From Mucilaginibacter geliditolerans (GTDB lineage: Bacteria > Bacteroidota > Bacteroidia > Sphingobacteriales > Sphingobacteriaceae), in NCBI RefSeq assembly GCF_014200495.1, contig NZ_JACHBY010000006.1, positions 1-64,000 on the forward strand: a stretch of DNA of 64,000 bases, read 5' to 3'. Positions 54,325 through 64,000 of the stretch are shown one piece after another. Each line of letters opens with the position of its first letter. Position 1 is the stretch's first letter. The notes beneath the pieces were generated by a model. That model did no database searches and had not been told where the DNA came from. It was given only the letters and a program-made list of their open reading frames with translations. The translations under genes and the position numbers were made by a program.

Positions 54325-57300
54325 ATGAAAAAAATAGCCCTAGGTATACTGTTTCTATGTTCGTTCCTGACGGGAACTTATGCTCAGAATAATTTTAGTC
54401 TTACAGAGAATTTTAATACTTCAAATACTAAATATGAAAAAATTGGTAGGGGAGAGGCAGATATAGCCAATTCGGTGCTCACAACTAAGGATGCTTACTT
54501 GAGCTTCGGAGAAAACAACTGGGCAAATTATGAGATCAGGTTCAGGGCAAGAGTACCTGAAACAGCTGAACAGGTACAGATCTGTGCCGGTTTTCGTGCG
54601 GCCAACCGGGATGATCGTTATATTTTAATGCTTAAAGGCGGTATACAAAAAGACTTGTACCTGGCAAGGCTGGGTTATATGGGTAGTGATGATTTTTTAG
54701 CCTTGCGAAAACTCGATTTTCAGCCCATCCCAGGAAAATGGTATGATTTTAAAATACAGGTGGCCGGTAACCGCATTCGCGTGTATCTGGATGATGAAAA
54801 GTTGCCGCGTATTGATGTAACGGATAAATTAACCGCATTGGCATCTGCGGGTAAAGTAACCCTGGGCGGCAGCTGGATCACTAATGAGTTTGCCAATTTA
54901 TCTATCAAATCCATCAGTGCTCATCAACTTTCAGGCCCGGTGCAGGAATATGCTGTTGCTGCTATAAATAAAGAAGCATTGCGCAAACAGCAGCGTAAAG
55001 CATATCAACCCATAAAAATCAGTAATGTTAATAGTGGGCGTACGGTGGTATCATTAAACGGCAAATGGCTGTTCTCACCCGGCTACGAAACCACAGATGA
55101 TAACATGGCGATAGATCCCAGCGAAAGTGATAAGGATTGGCATGTGATGACCGTACCCAATTTTTGGAACCCGATACGTGTTTGGTTGCATGGCGAAAAG
55201 TATAATACTGCCAGTAAAGGCGTATCCGACAACTATTTTCAAAAGGAAACTGATCGTTGTGAAGCTTACACCTTTGATTATAAAAAAACCAGCATTGGCT
55301 GGTACCGCCAGTGGCTTGAGTTGCCGAATGATATCCGGGGTAAAAATCTGCAGCTTTCATTTGATGCGGTATCCAAAGTGGCCGAGGTCTATATTAACGG
55401 TGTAAAAGCCGGCAGTCATATAGGGATGTTTGGCGATTTTCAGATCGACGCCACAGGTTTGCTTAAACCGGGTAAAAACCTGGTTACCGTAAAGGTGGTG
55501 CGTGATTATGTAAAAGATATTAAAGATGCTGATAAGATAACAGGCGTAGCCGTTACTGTTGAGGTTACCCAAAAGATGGCACATGATCTGGCGCATGGTT
55601 TTTTTAATGATGACCCTGCCGGGATATGGCAGCCCGTGTCATTGGTGATCACTGATCCGCTCAGGATTGAAGATGTGTTTGTAAAGCCAAACCTTACCGG
55701 GGCCGATTTTGACATCACCGTAAAAAATAACGCTGCAAAACCGGCTACGTTTTCGGTAGGTACCCGTATTACCGGCAGTAAGGAAAAAGATGGACTGTAC
55801 AACGCTGTTTCTGTAAAAGAACTACAGCTGCAACCCGGCGAAGAAAAAACATTTTCCTATAGTATTGCTGATCTTAAACCACGCTTGTGGTCGCCGGAAC
55901 ATCCGGATCTATATGATTTTGGTTTTATTTTATTAACAGCCAATAACACAGAGATCGATTCAAAAACTATCCGCTCGGGTTTCCGCACCTTTAAATCAGT
56001 GGGCGACTACCTGTATTTAAATGGGAAACGTTACTGGCTGCGCGGCGGCAATCAAACTCCATTGCCACTGGCACCCAATGATACCGCGCTAGCCGATAAG
56101 TTTACTAAACTGATGAAAGCCGGGAATATTATGGTAACCCGAACCCATACCGTACCGGCAACCGAAACCTGGATGGACGCGTTTGATGCCAATGGCATCG
56201 GCGTAAGCTACGAGGGTACCTGGCCGTGGCTTTTTCTGGAAAGCAGTATGCCCGCGCCAAATCTGGTCAGCCTTTGGAAAAATGAATATTATGACCTGTT
56301 GAAAAAATATCGTAACCACCCTTCACTTTTTATATGGACGGTGAACAACGAGATGAAGTTTTATGATAATGACCCCGATCCGGTGCGTACAAACATAAAA
56401 ATGCATATCATATCAGATGTGGTAAAGCACATGCGTACCATTGATCCCACACGGCCTATTGTGTTCGATTCCAATTACAAACGGAACATTAAGAAATTTG
56501 GTGCCGATTATTTCAATACGATTGATGATGGTGATATTGACGATGTACATGCTTACTACAATTGGTATGATTATTCCATATTTGCCTTTTTTAAGGGTGA
56601 GTTCCAGCAAAAGAATAAAAATGCTGGCCGCCCGCTCATCAGCCAGGAAATGTCAACGGGGTATACGGATGAAACCGGCCATGCCACACGATTTTATAAT
56701 TATGTACACCAAAACCCCGAATCATTGGCCGGTAAATACACCGATGAGTTTAGTGATCCTAAATATTTTATGATCCCCCAGGCCTTCATCACCAAGGAGC
56801 TGGCTGAGGCATTGCGACGTAGTGATGATAAGTCGGCCGGGATACTGCATTTTGCGCTCATTACCTGGTTTAGCAATGTTTATCGGGCTGATAGCATTAA
56901 GCCATTCCCGGTTTATTATGATATGCAAAAAGCTTTGCAGCCGGTACTGGTATCAGCTGAGTTATGGGGCAGGCATTTTTATGCAGGCACCCAATTACCT
57001 GCAAGGATATGTGTAATTGATGATAAAGAGGATGGGACTGCATTACCCGCCTCAGAGCTGCAATGGCAGTTGGTTGATAGTGACGGGCAGGCATTGGCAA
57101 GTGGTAAGGCTCCCGTGCCGCAGGTGGAGCATTATACCCGCCAATGGCTTGAACCGAAGATCAGTATCCCTACCACACTTCCAAAGGAAAAGGTTGCAGG
57201 TAAACTGTTGTTAAAGCTGGTAGCTGATGGAAAAATAGTTTCAGAAAATTATTATGACGTGCTGCTGGCTAGTAAAGCAGGGCTAAACGCTGAAAAACTT

Positions 57301-57942
57301 AAAGGTAAAAAGATAGCGGTGTATGATGCTGATAAGAAGATCATTCCATCGCTTGATTTCCTGGGGATCGATTATAAGGCTTCAGCAACATTAAGTGATC
57401 TGCTGAAACAAAAGGCTGATGTATATGTATTATCCGGAATCGACTCCACATCAACCAGTGCTGACGAAATAAAAAGCATCAGAAATTTAATAGCAGCCGG
57501 CGGTAAGGTTTTATTATCAGCTTCAGGCAACATAGCACATACTTTATACCCTGAATATATCAGGAGCCTGCTGAAAGAGAATGGCGAGATTACCATGATG
57601 GATATTCCCGAATCGGATGTATTTAATGGTATCGAACCACTTGAAACACGTTACCTGAATAATAACCTGCGTGAAAGCCCTGCTGTAATATCGGGAGCCT
57701 ACCGTATTAACCGTGATCCCAACGTGGAGCCTTTGGCATCATTTATTAAAATACACGGTTATTTATCCGGGTCGGTAAATGATCGCATGAAAAGACTAGA
57801 TCAAATTAAAGGGTTCCCGATTGTGAAAATAAAAGACCATAATGGTGATATACTGTTGTCGGAAATTATGCTGGAAAAAACAATAACAGACCCCGTAGCA
57901 GGTAAATTATTGGTGAATATGTTGGTTGATCTGACTAAATAA
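54325..57942 (+). CDS. Large glycoside hydrolase family 2 enzyme with N-terminal lectin-like domain
   Basis: A 1205-residue secreted enzyme. Signal MKKIALGILFLCSFLTGTYAQ. Residues about 25-195 form a concanavalin-like (DUF1080-type) sandwich (NWANYEIRFRARV; GKWYDFKIQVAGNRIRVYLDD). Then GH2 sugar-binding, immunoglobulin-like and TIM-barrel domains: VVSLNGKWLFSPGYE, GIWQPVSLVITDP, GKRYWLRGGNQ. The acid/base is in WTVNNEMKF (about 675) and the candidate nucleophile in ISQEMSTGYT (about 774). The last 300 residues look like an extra amidotransferase-like domain. Likely a beta-galactosidase or related enzyme; the exact sugar is not readable. Confidence 0.87.
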   Translation: MKKIALGILFLCSFLTGTYAQNNFSLTENFNTSNTKYEKIGRGEADIANSVLTTKDAYLSFGENNWANYEIRFRARVPETAEQVQICAGFRAANRDDRYILMLKGGIQKDLYLARLGYMGSDDFLALRKLDFQPIPGKWYDFKIQVAGNRIRVYLDDEKLPRIDVTDKLTALASAGKVTLGGSWITNEFANLSIKSISAHQLSGPVQEYAVAAINKEALRKQQRKAYQPIKISNVNSGRTVVSLNGKWLFSPGYETTDDNMAIDPSESDKDWHVMTVPNFWNPIRVWLHGEKYNTASKGVSDNYFQKETDRCEAYTFDYKKTSIGWYRQWLELPNDIRGKNLQLSFDAVSKVAEVYINGVKAGSHIGMFGDFQIDATGLLKPGKNLVTVKVVRDYVKDIKDADKITGVAVTVEVTQKMAHDLAHGFFNDDPAGIWQPVSLVITDPLRIEDVFVKPNLTGADFDITVKNNAAKPATFSVGTRITGSKEKDGLYNAVSVKELQLQPGEEKTFSYSIADLKPRLWSPEHPDLYDFGFILLTANNTEIDSKTIRSGFRTFKSVGDYLYLNGKRYWLRGGNQTPLPLAPNDTALADKFTKLMKAGNIMVTRTHTVPATETWMDAFDANGIGVSYEGTWPWLFLESSMPAPNLVSLWKNEYYDLLKKYRNHPSLFIWTVNNEMKFYDNDPDPVRTNIKMHIISDVVKHMRTIDPTRPIVFDSNYKRNIKKFGADYFNTIDDGDIDDVHAYYNWYDYSIFAFFKGEFQQKNKNAGRPLISQEMSTGYTDETGHATRFYNYVHQNPESLAGKYTDEFSDPKYFMIPQAFITKELAEALRRSDDKSAGILHFALITWFSNVYRADSIKPFPVYYDMQKALQPVLVSAELWGRHFYAGTQLPARICVIDDKEDGTALPASELQWQLVDSDGQALASGKAPVPQVEHYTRQWLEPKISIPTTLPKEKVAGKLLLKLVADGKIVSENYYDVLLASKAGLNAEKLKGKKIAVYDADKKIIPSLDFLGIDYKASATLSDLLKQKADVYVLSGIDSTSTSADEIKSIRNLIAAGGKVLLSASGNIAHTLYPEYIRSLLKENGEITMMDIPESDVFNGIEPLETRYLNNNLRESPAVISGAYRINRDPNVEPLASFIKIHGYLSGSVNDRMKRLDQIKGFPIVKIKDHNGDILLSEIMLEKTITDPVAGKLLVNMLVDLTK

Positions 57943-57980
57943 ACCGGCAGACGTATAATACAATAAGGTAGTTGTAAATA

Positions 57981-58023
57981 AAAACCCCATTGGCTTTCAA
58001 ATTCTGAAAGCCAATGGGGTTTT
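57981..58023. terminator. Strong intrinsic terminator
   Basis: Perfect 19-base arms, AAAACCCCATTGGCTTTCA (57981-57999) and its inverse (58005-58023), with a 5-base loop. A and T runs at the ends allow it to work from both sides. It ends the plus-strand GH row and may also catch the minus-strand GH2 gene. Confidence 0.85.
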
Positions 58024-58032
58024 AAAATCCAT

Positions 58033-58179
58033 AGTGTTCGAAAGAAGCGTGGCCCGGTGCGATTCCCCTCTTGAGAGGGGCGTAGGGGTGTGTTATTTAT
58101 GCATGCGGATAACACACCCCTGCAGCCGCACTGTCAACGCGCCCCCTCTCAAGAGGGGAATCTTAATGTTTCGAACACT
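58033..58179. repeat. Nested palindromic MITE-like element
   Basis: Outer inverted repeats AGTGTTCGAAA (58033-58043) and TTTCGAACACT (58169-58179). Inside them are paired blocks built on CCCCTCTTGAGAGGGG (58065-58080) and its partner (58143-58158), each nearly self-palindromic. Inside those, AGGGGTGTGTTAT (58084-58096) pairs with ATAACACACCCCT (58109-58121). The whole 147 bases can fold into one long hairpin. No ORF. It lies between the converging GH2 genes. Confidence 0.75.
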
Positions 58180-58213
58180 CCAGTTTTTTTAACGTAATAG
58201 TTATTTCCTGATT

Positions 58214-61200
58214 TTAGTGAGTTACCTGCGTTTTAATCTCATTCAGAAAAGCCTTTTTGTCACAATTAATCCCGACTGCCAATTTCCAGCTGCCTTCCTT
58301 TTGTATAGCTTTAATTACAAAATGATTCCATCCCTTTTCAAGCGGTAATGCTTTAATAACTTGCGCGGGCGATGTTAAGCCGCCGGCGTTGATGGTTTCT
58401 TTAATCAGGTTGTTATTCAAATAAACCTGGTAACCATCATCGGCATTTAGATACATATCCAGGCGGGGCAGGTCTGGTTCAAGTAACAGGTTAGTTAATG
58501 AATGCGGGCTATATATCCAAAAGCTTAGGTAAGCAATGGCGTTTGTGGTAGGCCCATCAAAATGAAATTTACTTAAATCGAAAATGCCATCAGGCGTAGT
58601 GGCGTTTTCCCAGAAATGATTTTCCACCTGTTTGCCAGCTAAATAATCTCCCGGTTTTAAATCTTTCAGTTGGTTGATCTTACTGATCTCGCTGTCACTT
58701 TTACCTGCTACATTAAACGAAGCCAGCAACAAAGCGCTATGCAATTTACCATCGGGGCCAAAAGCTGTATTGGTGTTTGCTTTGCCATTAAAATCAACGC
58801 CCAGATTTACCAGCATATGGCGTACCAGGCTTACTGATGTTGCCGAAAGCAAGGCCGGGTCGATAGCGAAAAAGTATATTTTACCTGGTCCGGCATCTAT
58901 GGAAATTAATGCTTTTCCCTCCGGTTTATACTCGCGTTCGCTGCGCAGCACTGCTGCTGTTTTCAGGTATTCGGCACGTTTGTTCCATGTTCTCCAGTCG
59001 GTATTGCAGGCATCCAGCAAAATAGTACTGTGCTTTATAAGTTCGCCGGATAGGCCATAGTTCATGATTGGTTTATCAGATATTTCCGAAAAATAAAAAT
59101 CAGCATTGCCCAATCCATTTATTAAGGGATCTGCCCCAGTAGTAATAAAAGATGTTGCTTTTCTATTGGTAAGTTCAGCAGGAAAAGGCAGGTATTTGTT
59201 AACCGCTTTAATTGATGAAGGATCAGCGCCCCATATTAATACATTGCCGCCCTGTTGTGAAATGGTTTTTTGCAATGCGAGTGATCTGGCACCATCAGGG
59301 GTATGTTCACCATCAATAATGAGCAGATTATGCCCGTTTTTAACCGGAAGCGTGCGTACTAAAACGCCCATATCACTTAATGTTTTGTATAAAACAGAAT
59401 CTTTATCGGTTGATAGAAGGATTACATTGTTTACTACGGCAGTATGATTTACAGTTACGTTTTCAGCCGGTACAATCTCCTCTTTCTGGATAGTGGTATC
59501 AGCAAATGAATTACTTACTGCAACCTGCAACGGCCAGGTTTTATAAAGTGGCAGCGACGGATCATATCCTGGGTTAAGCGTAGTCGTATAAGGTCCCAGT
59601 CTTTCTGGCTGGACGCCGGGTTGACCTTCACGGTACTTATCAAAAAATATACCGTCGGATGGTTTTGGCGCACGGGTAGTATCGGTTAAGCCGAGTTCCA
59701 AAGGTTTCACCCCGTACCAAACCAGGTTAAAGACGGACATATAAGATGCCTTATATTTTTTAAGCATATTGATCAATTTGGTGGCCTCATCGGCAACACC
59801 TTCCATCCGCCCCTGCTGCGACTCATAAGAACGGTTACCATTGTACTCTGCGCTTTGTTTCGGCGTGGCATAATAAGCCATCCCGGCCTCGCCAATGCCC
59901 CAGGGCTTTCCTTTGGATGATAAGTCTCTGTAATTCTCATCCGAGCCACCATAATGACCAACAATAACAGGTGAATTCATAGTAGCAAGCGCCTGTGTTT
60001 CACCGTCTCCGGATATCCATGCCCGTGTGGGATCTAATCTCTGTGTAATGGCTATCCACTTATTAATTTCAGCAACCTGCCTTTTTACCAATGAATCTGG
60101 CGCGTGGAATACATTCAGTACTATTGGCATATTCTCGTTGCATACGCTCCAGCCAAAAACGGCGGGATGGTTGCGGTCCCGCAAAACAAATCTTCTTAAA
60201 TGTTCGTCGCTGTTTTTCCAGTAATCCGGGGCGTCAATTTTGGGTCCGCCATCACTGGCCCACATGCCGGTTTCATCCAGCACACAGATCCCCATTTCAT
60301 CGGCCATATCTAAATAAAATGAAGGATATGGTTCCGCATGCAGGCGCACGGCGTTGGCATGGCTGTTTTGCAACAGGGTAAACCAGGCCCAGGCATAGCG
60401 GCGTGTCATCTGCGGTATGCCCATAAAATGCCATGAATCGCCTTTCAGAACAATTGGATTGCCGTTAAGGCATAGTTTGCTGCCCTGCAAAGTAAATTCG
60501 CGCCAGCCAAAACGGGTATATTGTTTGTCAATTTCATTATTGCCATCCTTTATAGTAAGTATCAACCTATTAAGGTTGGGATGTTCTGTGGTCCATTCCT
60601 TTAACCTGCCGTTTACCTTTATGCTTAAACTAACAGTAGCCTGTGAATGCGGGTTGATGCTGATCTTTTTGCCGGGAAAATTGAGCGCCGTTGTTCCCAG
60701 TTCCCATTTAGGTTCAGGTGCGCTGATCACATCTTTACCGGCCAGGTTCACCCAGGGCGATACATCCCCCGAAACATTTACTTCGCGGACTTTATCAGAA
60801 GTATTGCTGATAGTTGCTTCAACCGTAAGCATATCTGTTGCTAAGGATGGCTTTACAAATGTGTTTTGAATATTCACTACCGGTTTGGCAATCAAATTCA
60901 CATCCTGCCAGATCCCAATAGCATGCTGCCCCCAGAACGAACCGGCAACATATATGCGGCGGCCATATTTGCCGGGCTGGTTAAACAGCTGGGCATCTGC
61001 TACCCAAACCAATATTTCATTGTCCTTGCCGGGTTTTATCTCATCGGTTACATCTACCTCAAATGGCAAAAATACCTCGAAGTTTTCGGCAATCTTATGT
61101 TTGTTAATGAATATCTGGGTGTAACCTCCAATGGCATCAAAACGCAGTATCAGTCTTTTGCCCTTCCATTCCTTTTTATAAGGTATGGTGCGCATAAGCC

Positions 61201-61612
61201 AGCCGGCCCTTATACTTTCCCATTTTTTGGGATAACTGGGATAGGTTAGAAAATCGCCCCCGCTGCTATTGTCCCTGGCAAAGCTGTTCACGTTCCATGG
61301 TGAAGGTACTTTAACAGGTGTGGTTTCCCAATCAGGGTTTTCTGGTAGTTCAGGGTTTTTAATTTTTTCAATTCCCAGTTTTTCTGCTTTTTCAACCGGT
61401 AAAAACTGCCATTCGCCATTAAGGCATATACTGCTCCTGAATGGTTTCTCCTGAGGGGGGACAAGCTCTCCGGTAGGAGCAAAGTCGTGCGTGAAATGTA
61501 CTTGCTGTGCAAACACGTTTACTGATGTACTGCAAAAGAACAAAAGAAACGCCGCAATAAACAGGCGCCTATAGTCGCCTTTGATAATGATTGGTGTTAA
61601 TTGGTATGACAT
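58214..61612 (-). CDS. Large glycoside hydrolase family 2 enzyme
   Basis: A 1132-residue secreted enzyme (signal about 14-35, ending VFAQ). GH2 order: sugar-binding domain (RSSICLNGEWQFLPVEKAEK), immunoglobulin-like domain, TIM barrel with GDSWHFMGIPQMTRRYAW. Acid/base in VCNENMPI (about 487) and candidate nucleophile in GIGEAGMAYY (about 575). Residues about 715-1000 resemble a flavodoxin/amidotransferase-like domain (LLIIDGEHTPDGARSLAL). A jelly-roll carbohydrate module ends the protein (RLDMYLNADDGYQVYLNNN). Probably a beta-galactosidase- or glucuronidase-like activity. Converges on the first GH2 gene; its promoter lies in 61613-62040. Confidence 0.87.
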   Translation of the reverse strand: MSYQLTPIIIKGDYRRLFIAAFLLFFCSTSVNVFAQQVHFTHDFAPTGELVPPQEKPFRSSICLNGEWQFLPVEKAEKLGIEKIKNPELPENPDWETTPVKVPSPWNVNSFARDNSSGGDFLTYPSYPKKWESIRAGWLMRTIPYKKEWKGKRLILRFDAIGGYTQIFINKHKIAENFEVFLPFEVDVTDEIKPGKDNEILVWVADAQLFNQPGKYGRRIYVAGSFWGQHAIGIWQDVNLIAKPVVNIQNTFVKPSLATDMLTVEATISNTSDKVREVNVSGDVSPWVNLAGKDVISAPEPKWELGTTALNFPGKKISINPHSQATVSLSIKVNGRLKEWTTEHPNLNRLILTIKDGNNEIDKQYTRFGWREFTLQGSKLCLNGNPIVLKGDSWHFMGIPQMTRRYAWAWFTLLQNSHANAVRLHAEPYPSFYLDMADEMGICVLDETGMWASDGGPKIDAPDYWKNSDEHLRRFVLRDRNHPAVFGWSVCNENMPIVLNVFHAPDSLVKRQVAEINKWIAITQRLDPTRAWISGDGETQALATMNSPVIVGHYGGSDENYRDLSSKGKPWGIGEAGMAYYATPKQSAEYNGNRSYESQQGRMEGVADEATKLINMLKKYKASYMSVFNLVWYGVKPLELGLTDTTRAPKPSDGIFFDKYREGQPGVQPERLGPYTTTLNPGYDPSLPLYKTWPLQVAVSNSFADTTIQKEEIVPAENVTVNHTAVVNNVILLSTDKDSVLYKTLSDMGVLVRTLPVKNGHNLLIIDGEHTPDGARSLALQKTISQQGGNVLIWGADPSSIKAVNKYLPFPAELTNRKATSFITTGADPLINGLGNADFYFSEISDKPIMNYGLSGELIKHSTILLDACNTDWRTWNKRAEYLKTAAVLRSEREYKPEGKALISIDAGPGKIYFFAIDPALLSATSVSLVRHMLVNLGVDFNGKANTNTAFGPDGKLHSALLLASFNVAGKSDSEISKINQLKDLKPGDYLAGKQVENHFWENATTPDGIFDLSKFHFDGPTTNAIAYLSFWIYSPHSLTNLLLEPDLPRLDMYLNADDGYQVYLNNNLIKETINAGGLTSPAQVIKALPLEKGWNHFVIKAIQKEGSWKLAVGINCDKKAFLNEIKTQVTH

Positions 61613-62040
61613 AAGGATTAAATACTAAGAAATACGAAGAAAAAATAAATAGATAATTATCTCTTAATAAATACTTAATTATAATCTACAACTTTGAATT
61701 GCCGGGTAATTAGTTTTTTTGATCGATTAGAGGCCGACCTTATACCAACAACTAACATTTATTAAAAGAATACGTGGAAAAGTGTGGATCACATTACCCT
61801 GTCATCTGTTGGTTAATAATAATTAACATGCAACAATTTTAAATAATACTACCAGTAATTATTAAAAATGTAATTCAATATATGGCTATTGACAATGTTA
61901 ATTATCGTCTTAATTTTGATAGAAAATCTGCAAACAATGGATTTATAAATAATTCTACAGTTTGCAGTTGTTATAAACCAATACAATCCGGATACCGTAA
62001 AAATATATAGTTTTTTACCCTGGTTGCGATAAAAATAAAA
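61613..62040. other. Divergent promoter region of GH2 and the kelch regulator
   Basis: About 430 bases, very A+T-rich, with no gene. It separates two diverging genes, so both promoters are here. AATAATTAAC-type stretches recur (61815-61825 and 61850-61862) but none exactly repeats the motifs at 46143 or 50330. Confidence 0.45.
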
Positions 62041-64000
62041 TGAGATTGGGTTGCAAAATTTTTAAGATCGTCTTTTGCTTTCTTTGTGTACTCCTTATAT
62101 TCAGGAGTGAGGGTTATGGGCAGTCCTATGGATTGGCTTTTTCGAGTCACGAGGTATTTCAGGATAAAAGAACCAGCCTCGACCTGAGCCCTGATAAAAC
62201 ACTTTGTTTTAACGATAATTTTGATATTTCATTTGATATTTCATTTATTCCAAACCACGCAGTTTACTTCGGTTATATTATAAGGATAATAGCTGATGAT
62301 AACCGCAATATTGACCTGGTATATGTAGATACAACAAAGGGAAAGGGGAAACACTTTAACGTAATTATTGGTGACAGGCTTTCAAAAGTTGCTTTTAATA
62401 TCAGCCGGGATAAACTTTTTGGCCAATGGAATAAGCTGAGTATTAAATTTGACTTTGATCACGATAGGATCTTATTCTACAACGGCCAAACGGTGTTCAT
62501 AGAAAACGGGATGCATCTGAAAAAAAACAGCTGCTATAAAGTTTTGTTCGGCATTAATAATTATAAAGAATTTCAAACCACTGATACCCCTCCTATGAAG
62601 ATAAGGGATATCCGGGTCACCGAAAATAACCAGTTGAAATATAACTGGCCCTTAAATGAAGTAAGCGGGTTGGTTGCTCATGAGATCATATCCCAGAATG
62701 ATGCCTCCGTTGCAAACCCAATGTGGGTAACTGCAATGCACCGTGATTGGCAAAAAGTGCAGGGTGTTACTGTAAATGGGTTAGCCAGTGTGGCATTCGA
62801 CCCCAAAAAAGAAGAGGTTTACCTGATTGCATCCGATTCCTTGTATACTTATTCCGTAAATACGGAGAAATGGCAGGACAAAGGTTATCATGGCGGCGAC
62901 AAAATTATATTGAATCAGGGCAATCAATCAATTTTCAATCAATTTAATCAAACACTTTATAATTTTTTTCCGAATCAAAGATTTGCTGCAAACTATAATT
63001 TTAAAAGTGATTTATGGAACAGGAAATTCAGCCCGAATCATATAACCGATCTTTGGCACCTGAATAAATTCTTCTCAAAGGCTGACACAACATTATATTT
63101 TTTAGGGGGATATGGCCACCTGGTTTATAAAAATAAAGTACAGCAATATCATTTAAACAGTGGTACCTGGAATGATGTTAAAACAACAGGCGACTTTTTT
63201 ATGCCGCGCTACCTGGCCGGTCTGGGTACTACTGCCAATGGGGATACAGCTTATATTTTAGGCGGCTATGGTAATAGCAGCGGGCAGCAGATACTAAACC
63301 CGAGGAATATTTATGACATGATGCGTTTTACCGTTAAAGATAAAGCGTTTAAAAAATTGTTTGAATTAAAGGTAAATGATCAGGACTTCGCTTTTGCCAA
63401 TTCACTGGTAATTGATGATCATACCAAAACCTATTACGGGTTGATTTTTCCACAACACAAGTATAACTCAACCCTGCAATTGATTAAAGGCTCGCTGGCC
63501 AAACCTGATTATACTTTAATGGGGAGTGCCATACCTTATAGTTTTCATGATACGCATTCTTTTGCTGATCTGTATTATTGCCCGGCGAGTAAACGCTTTA
63601 TTGCGGTGACGCTTTTAAGAAAAGACAATGGCCAGACCGAAGTTAAAATTTATACTTTGCAAGGGCCCCCTTATGGAATAAGCACGCTGCCCGCTATTGT
63701 TAAAAGTAAGGTGCAGTGGTACATAATCAGCGGTATAATTGTGCTGGGTATTGTTTTGCTACTATATATATATAGGTATAAGCGGAAAAGAAAGACCGTT
63801 ACTACAGTTGCAGTTAACCAACCTGAAAATCCCGCTGTCAGCAAAAGTGCAGCTACTGTGCCTATTGATATAGCAGTAAGTAATATGTGGGTATTTGACC
63901 CGAAATTACATGTTAGAAACACCATCTTGTTATTTGGAGAATTTCAGGTATTTGACGCTGAAGGTGTAGATATAACCAAATACTTTACGCCTTTAATAAA
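62041..64000 (+). CDS. Membrane-anchored lectin/kelch sensor regulator (3' end outside window)
   Basis: An open frame from ATG 62041 runs off the window (653 complete codons). Signal peptide about 1-24 (FKIVFCFLCVLLIFRSEGYG). A concanavalin/LamG-like sandwich is at about 25-215 (QWNKLSIKFDFDHDRILFYN). Kelch-type repeats are at about 240-545 (LYFLGGYGHLVYKNKVQQY; AYILGGYGNSSG). One membrane helix is at about 557-578 (WYIISGIIVLGIVLLLYIY), followed by KRKRK. The cytosolic part starts VRNTILLFGEFQVFDAEGVD and recalls the opening of an OmpR/SARP-like winged helix. Divergent from a GH2 gene, it is a candidate glycan sensor for this locus; DNA binding is inference as the end is missing. Confidence 0.75.

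Noticed and set aside
1..64000. CRISPR arrays, IS elements with transposase, rRNA genes, an integrase gene
   Set aside because: None found: no regularly spaced direct repeats, no transposase- or integrase-like protein, no rRNA sequence in either strand by eye.

Overview
The window looks like chromosomal DNA from a Bacteroidota soil or plant-associated saccharolytic bacterium, most likely Sphingobacteriaceae near Mucilaginibacter or Pedobacter. The grounds are a SusC/SusD pair, many secreted glycoside hydrolases with Bacteroidota-type signal peptides and lipoboxes, TAnnTTTG-type -7 boxes, A+T-rich intergenic DNA and the families present (DUF3823, DUF1573, DUF5703, DUF6624, HxlR). The genus is inference from family content; no rRNA gene is present.

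Layout. (1) 1-4225: the end of a glycan-utilisation cluster, with a GH3 beta-glycosidase cut by the left edge and a sialate O-acetylesterase-like enzyme. (2) 4300-7000: small secreted proteins and gene fragments (JAMM-like fragment, DUF1573, FRG-domain remnant, membrane-protein remnant with an in-frame stop, clipped signal peptide). (3) 7060-13580: four repeat modules that share a three-hairpin tail. Three of them carry the 3' half of a tRNA-Phe-like sequence and two also carry candidate integrase arm repeats. They alternate with small regulator-plus-oxidoreductase islets (AraC + PRISE-like reductase; quinone-oxidoreductase-like MDR + AraC) and a DUF6624 gene. (4) 13594-18590: SDR, Crp, SnoaL, NADP-binding and SDR genes with HxlR regulators. 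Two genes here are clearly G+C-rich and probably foreign. A remnant of a conjugative-element methylase/helicase follows. (5) 18593-29258: a polysaccharide utilisation locus read on the minus strand, with SusC, SusD, DUF3823 and an internally duplicated lipoprotein, flanked by two GH71/99-like enzymes. (6) 29860-35100: two further copies of the hairpin tail around peptidase E, an MBL-fold lipoprotein, a small stress/aromatic cluster and a sensor kinase lacking its kinase domain. (7) 35109-41525: a TetR-controlled RND efflux operon with a shared operator-like motif. (8) 41700-45865: AraC remnant, cupin, GH43, Crp and a CrtC-like hydratase. (9) 46224-64000: a second glycan-degradation block with GH92, a third GH71/99-like enzyme with a ricin-like tail, an SGNH + alpha/beta-hydrolase fusion, a DUF5703/GH95-like enzyme and two large GH2 enzymes. 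It ends in a membrane-anchored regulator with lectin-like and kelch sensor domains, cut by the right edge.

How it may work together (inference): GH92 and three GH71/99-like enzymes, with GH2, GH3, GH43 and esterases, point to a decorated, probably mannose-containing, complex glycan. SusCD imports the oligosaccharides and the kelch regulator may sense them. The part I would follow up first is the set of tRNA-Phe-tail/hairpin modules bracketing the accessory islets.
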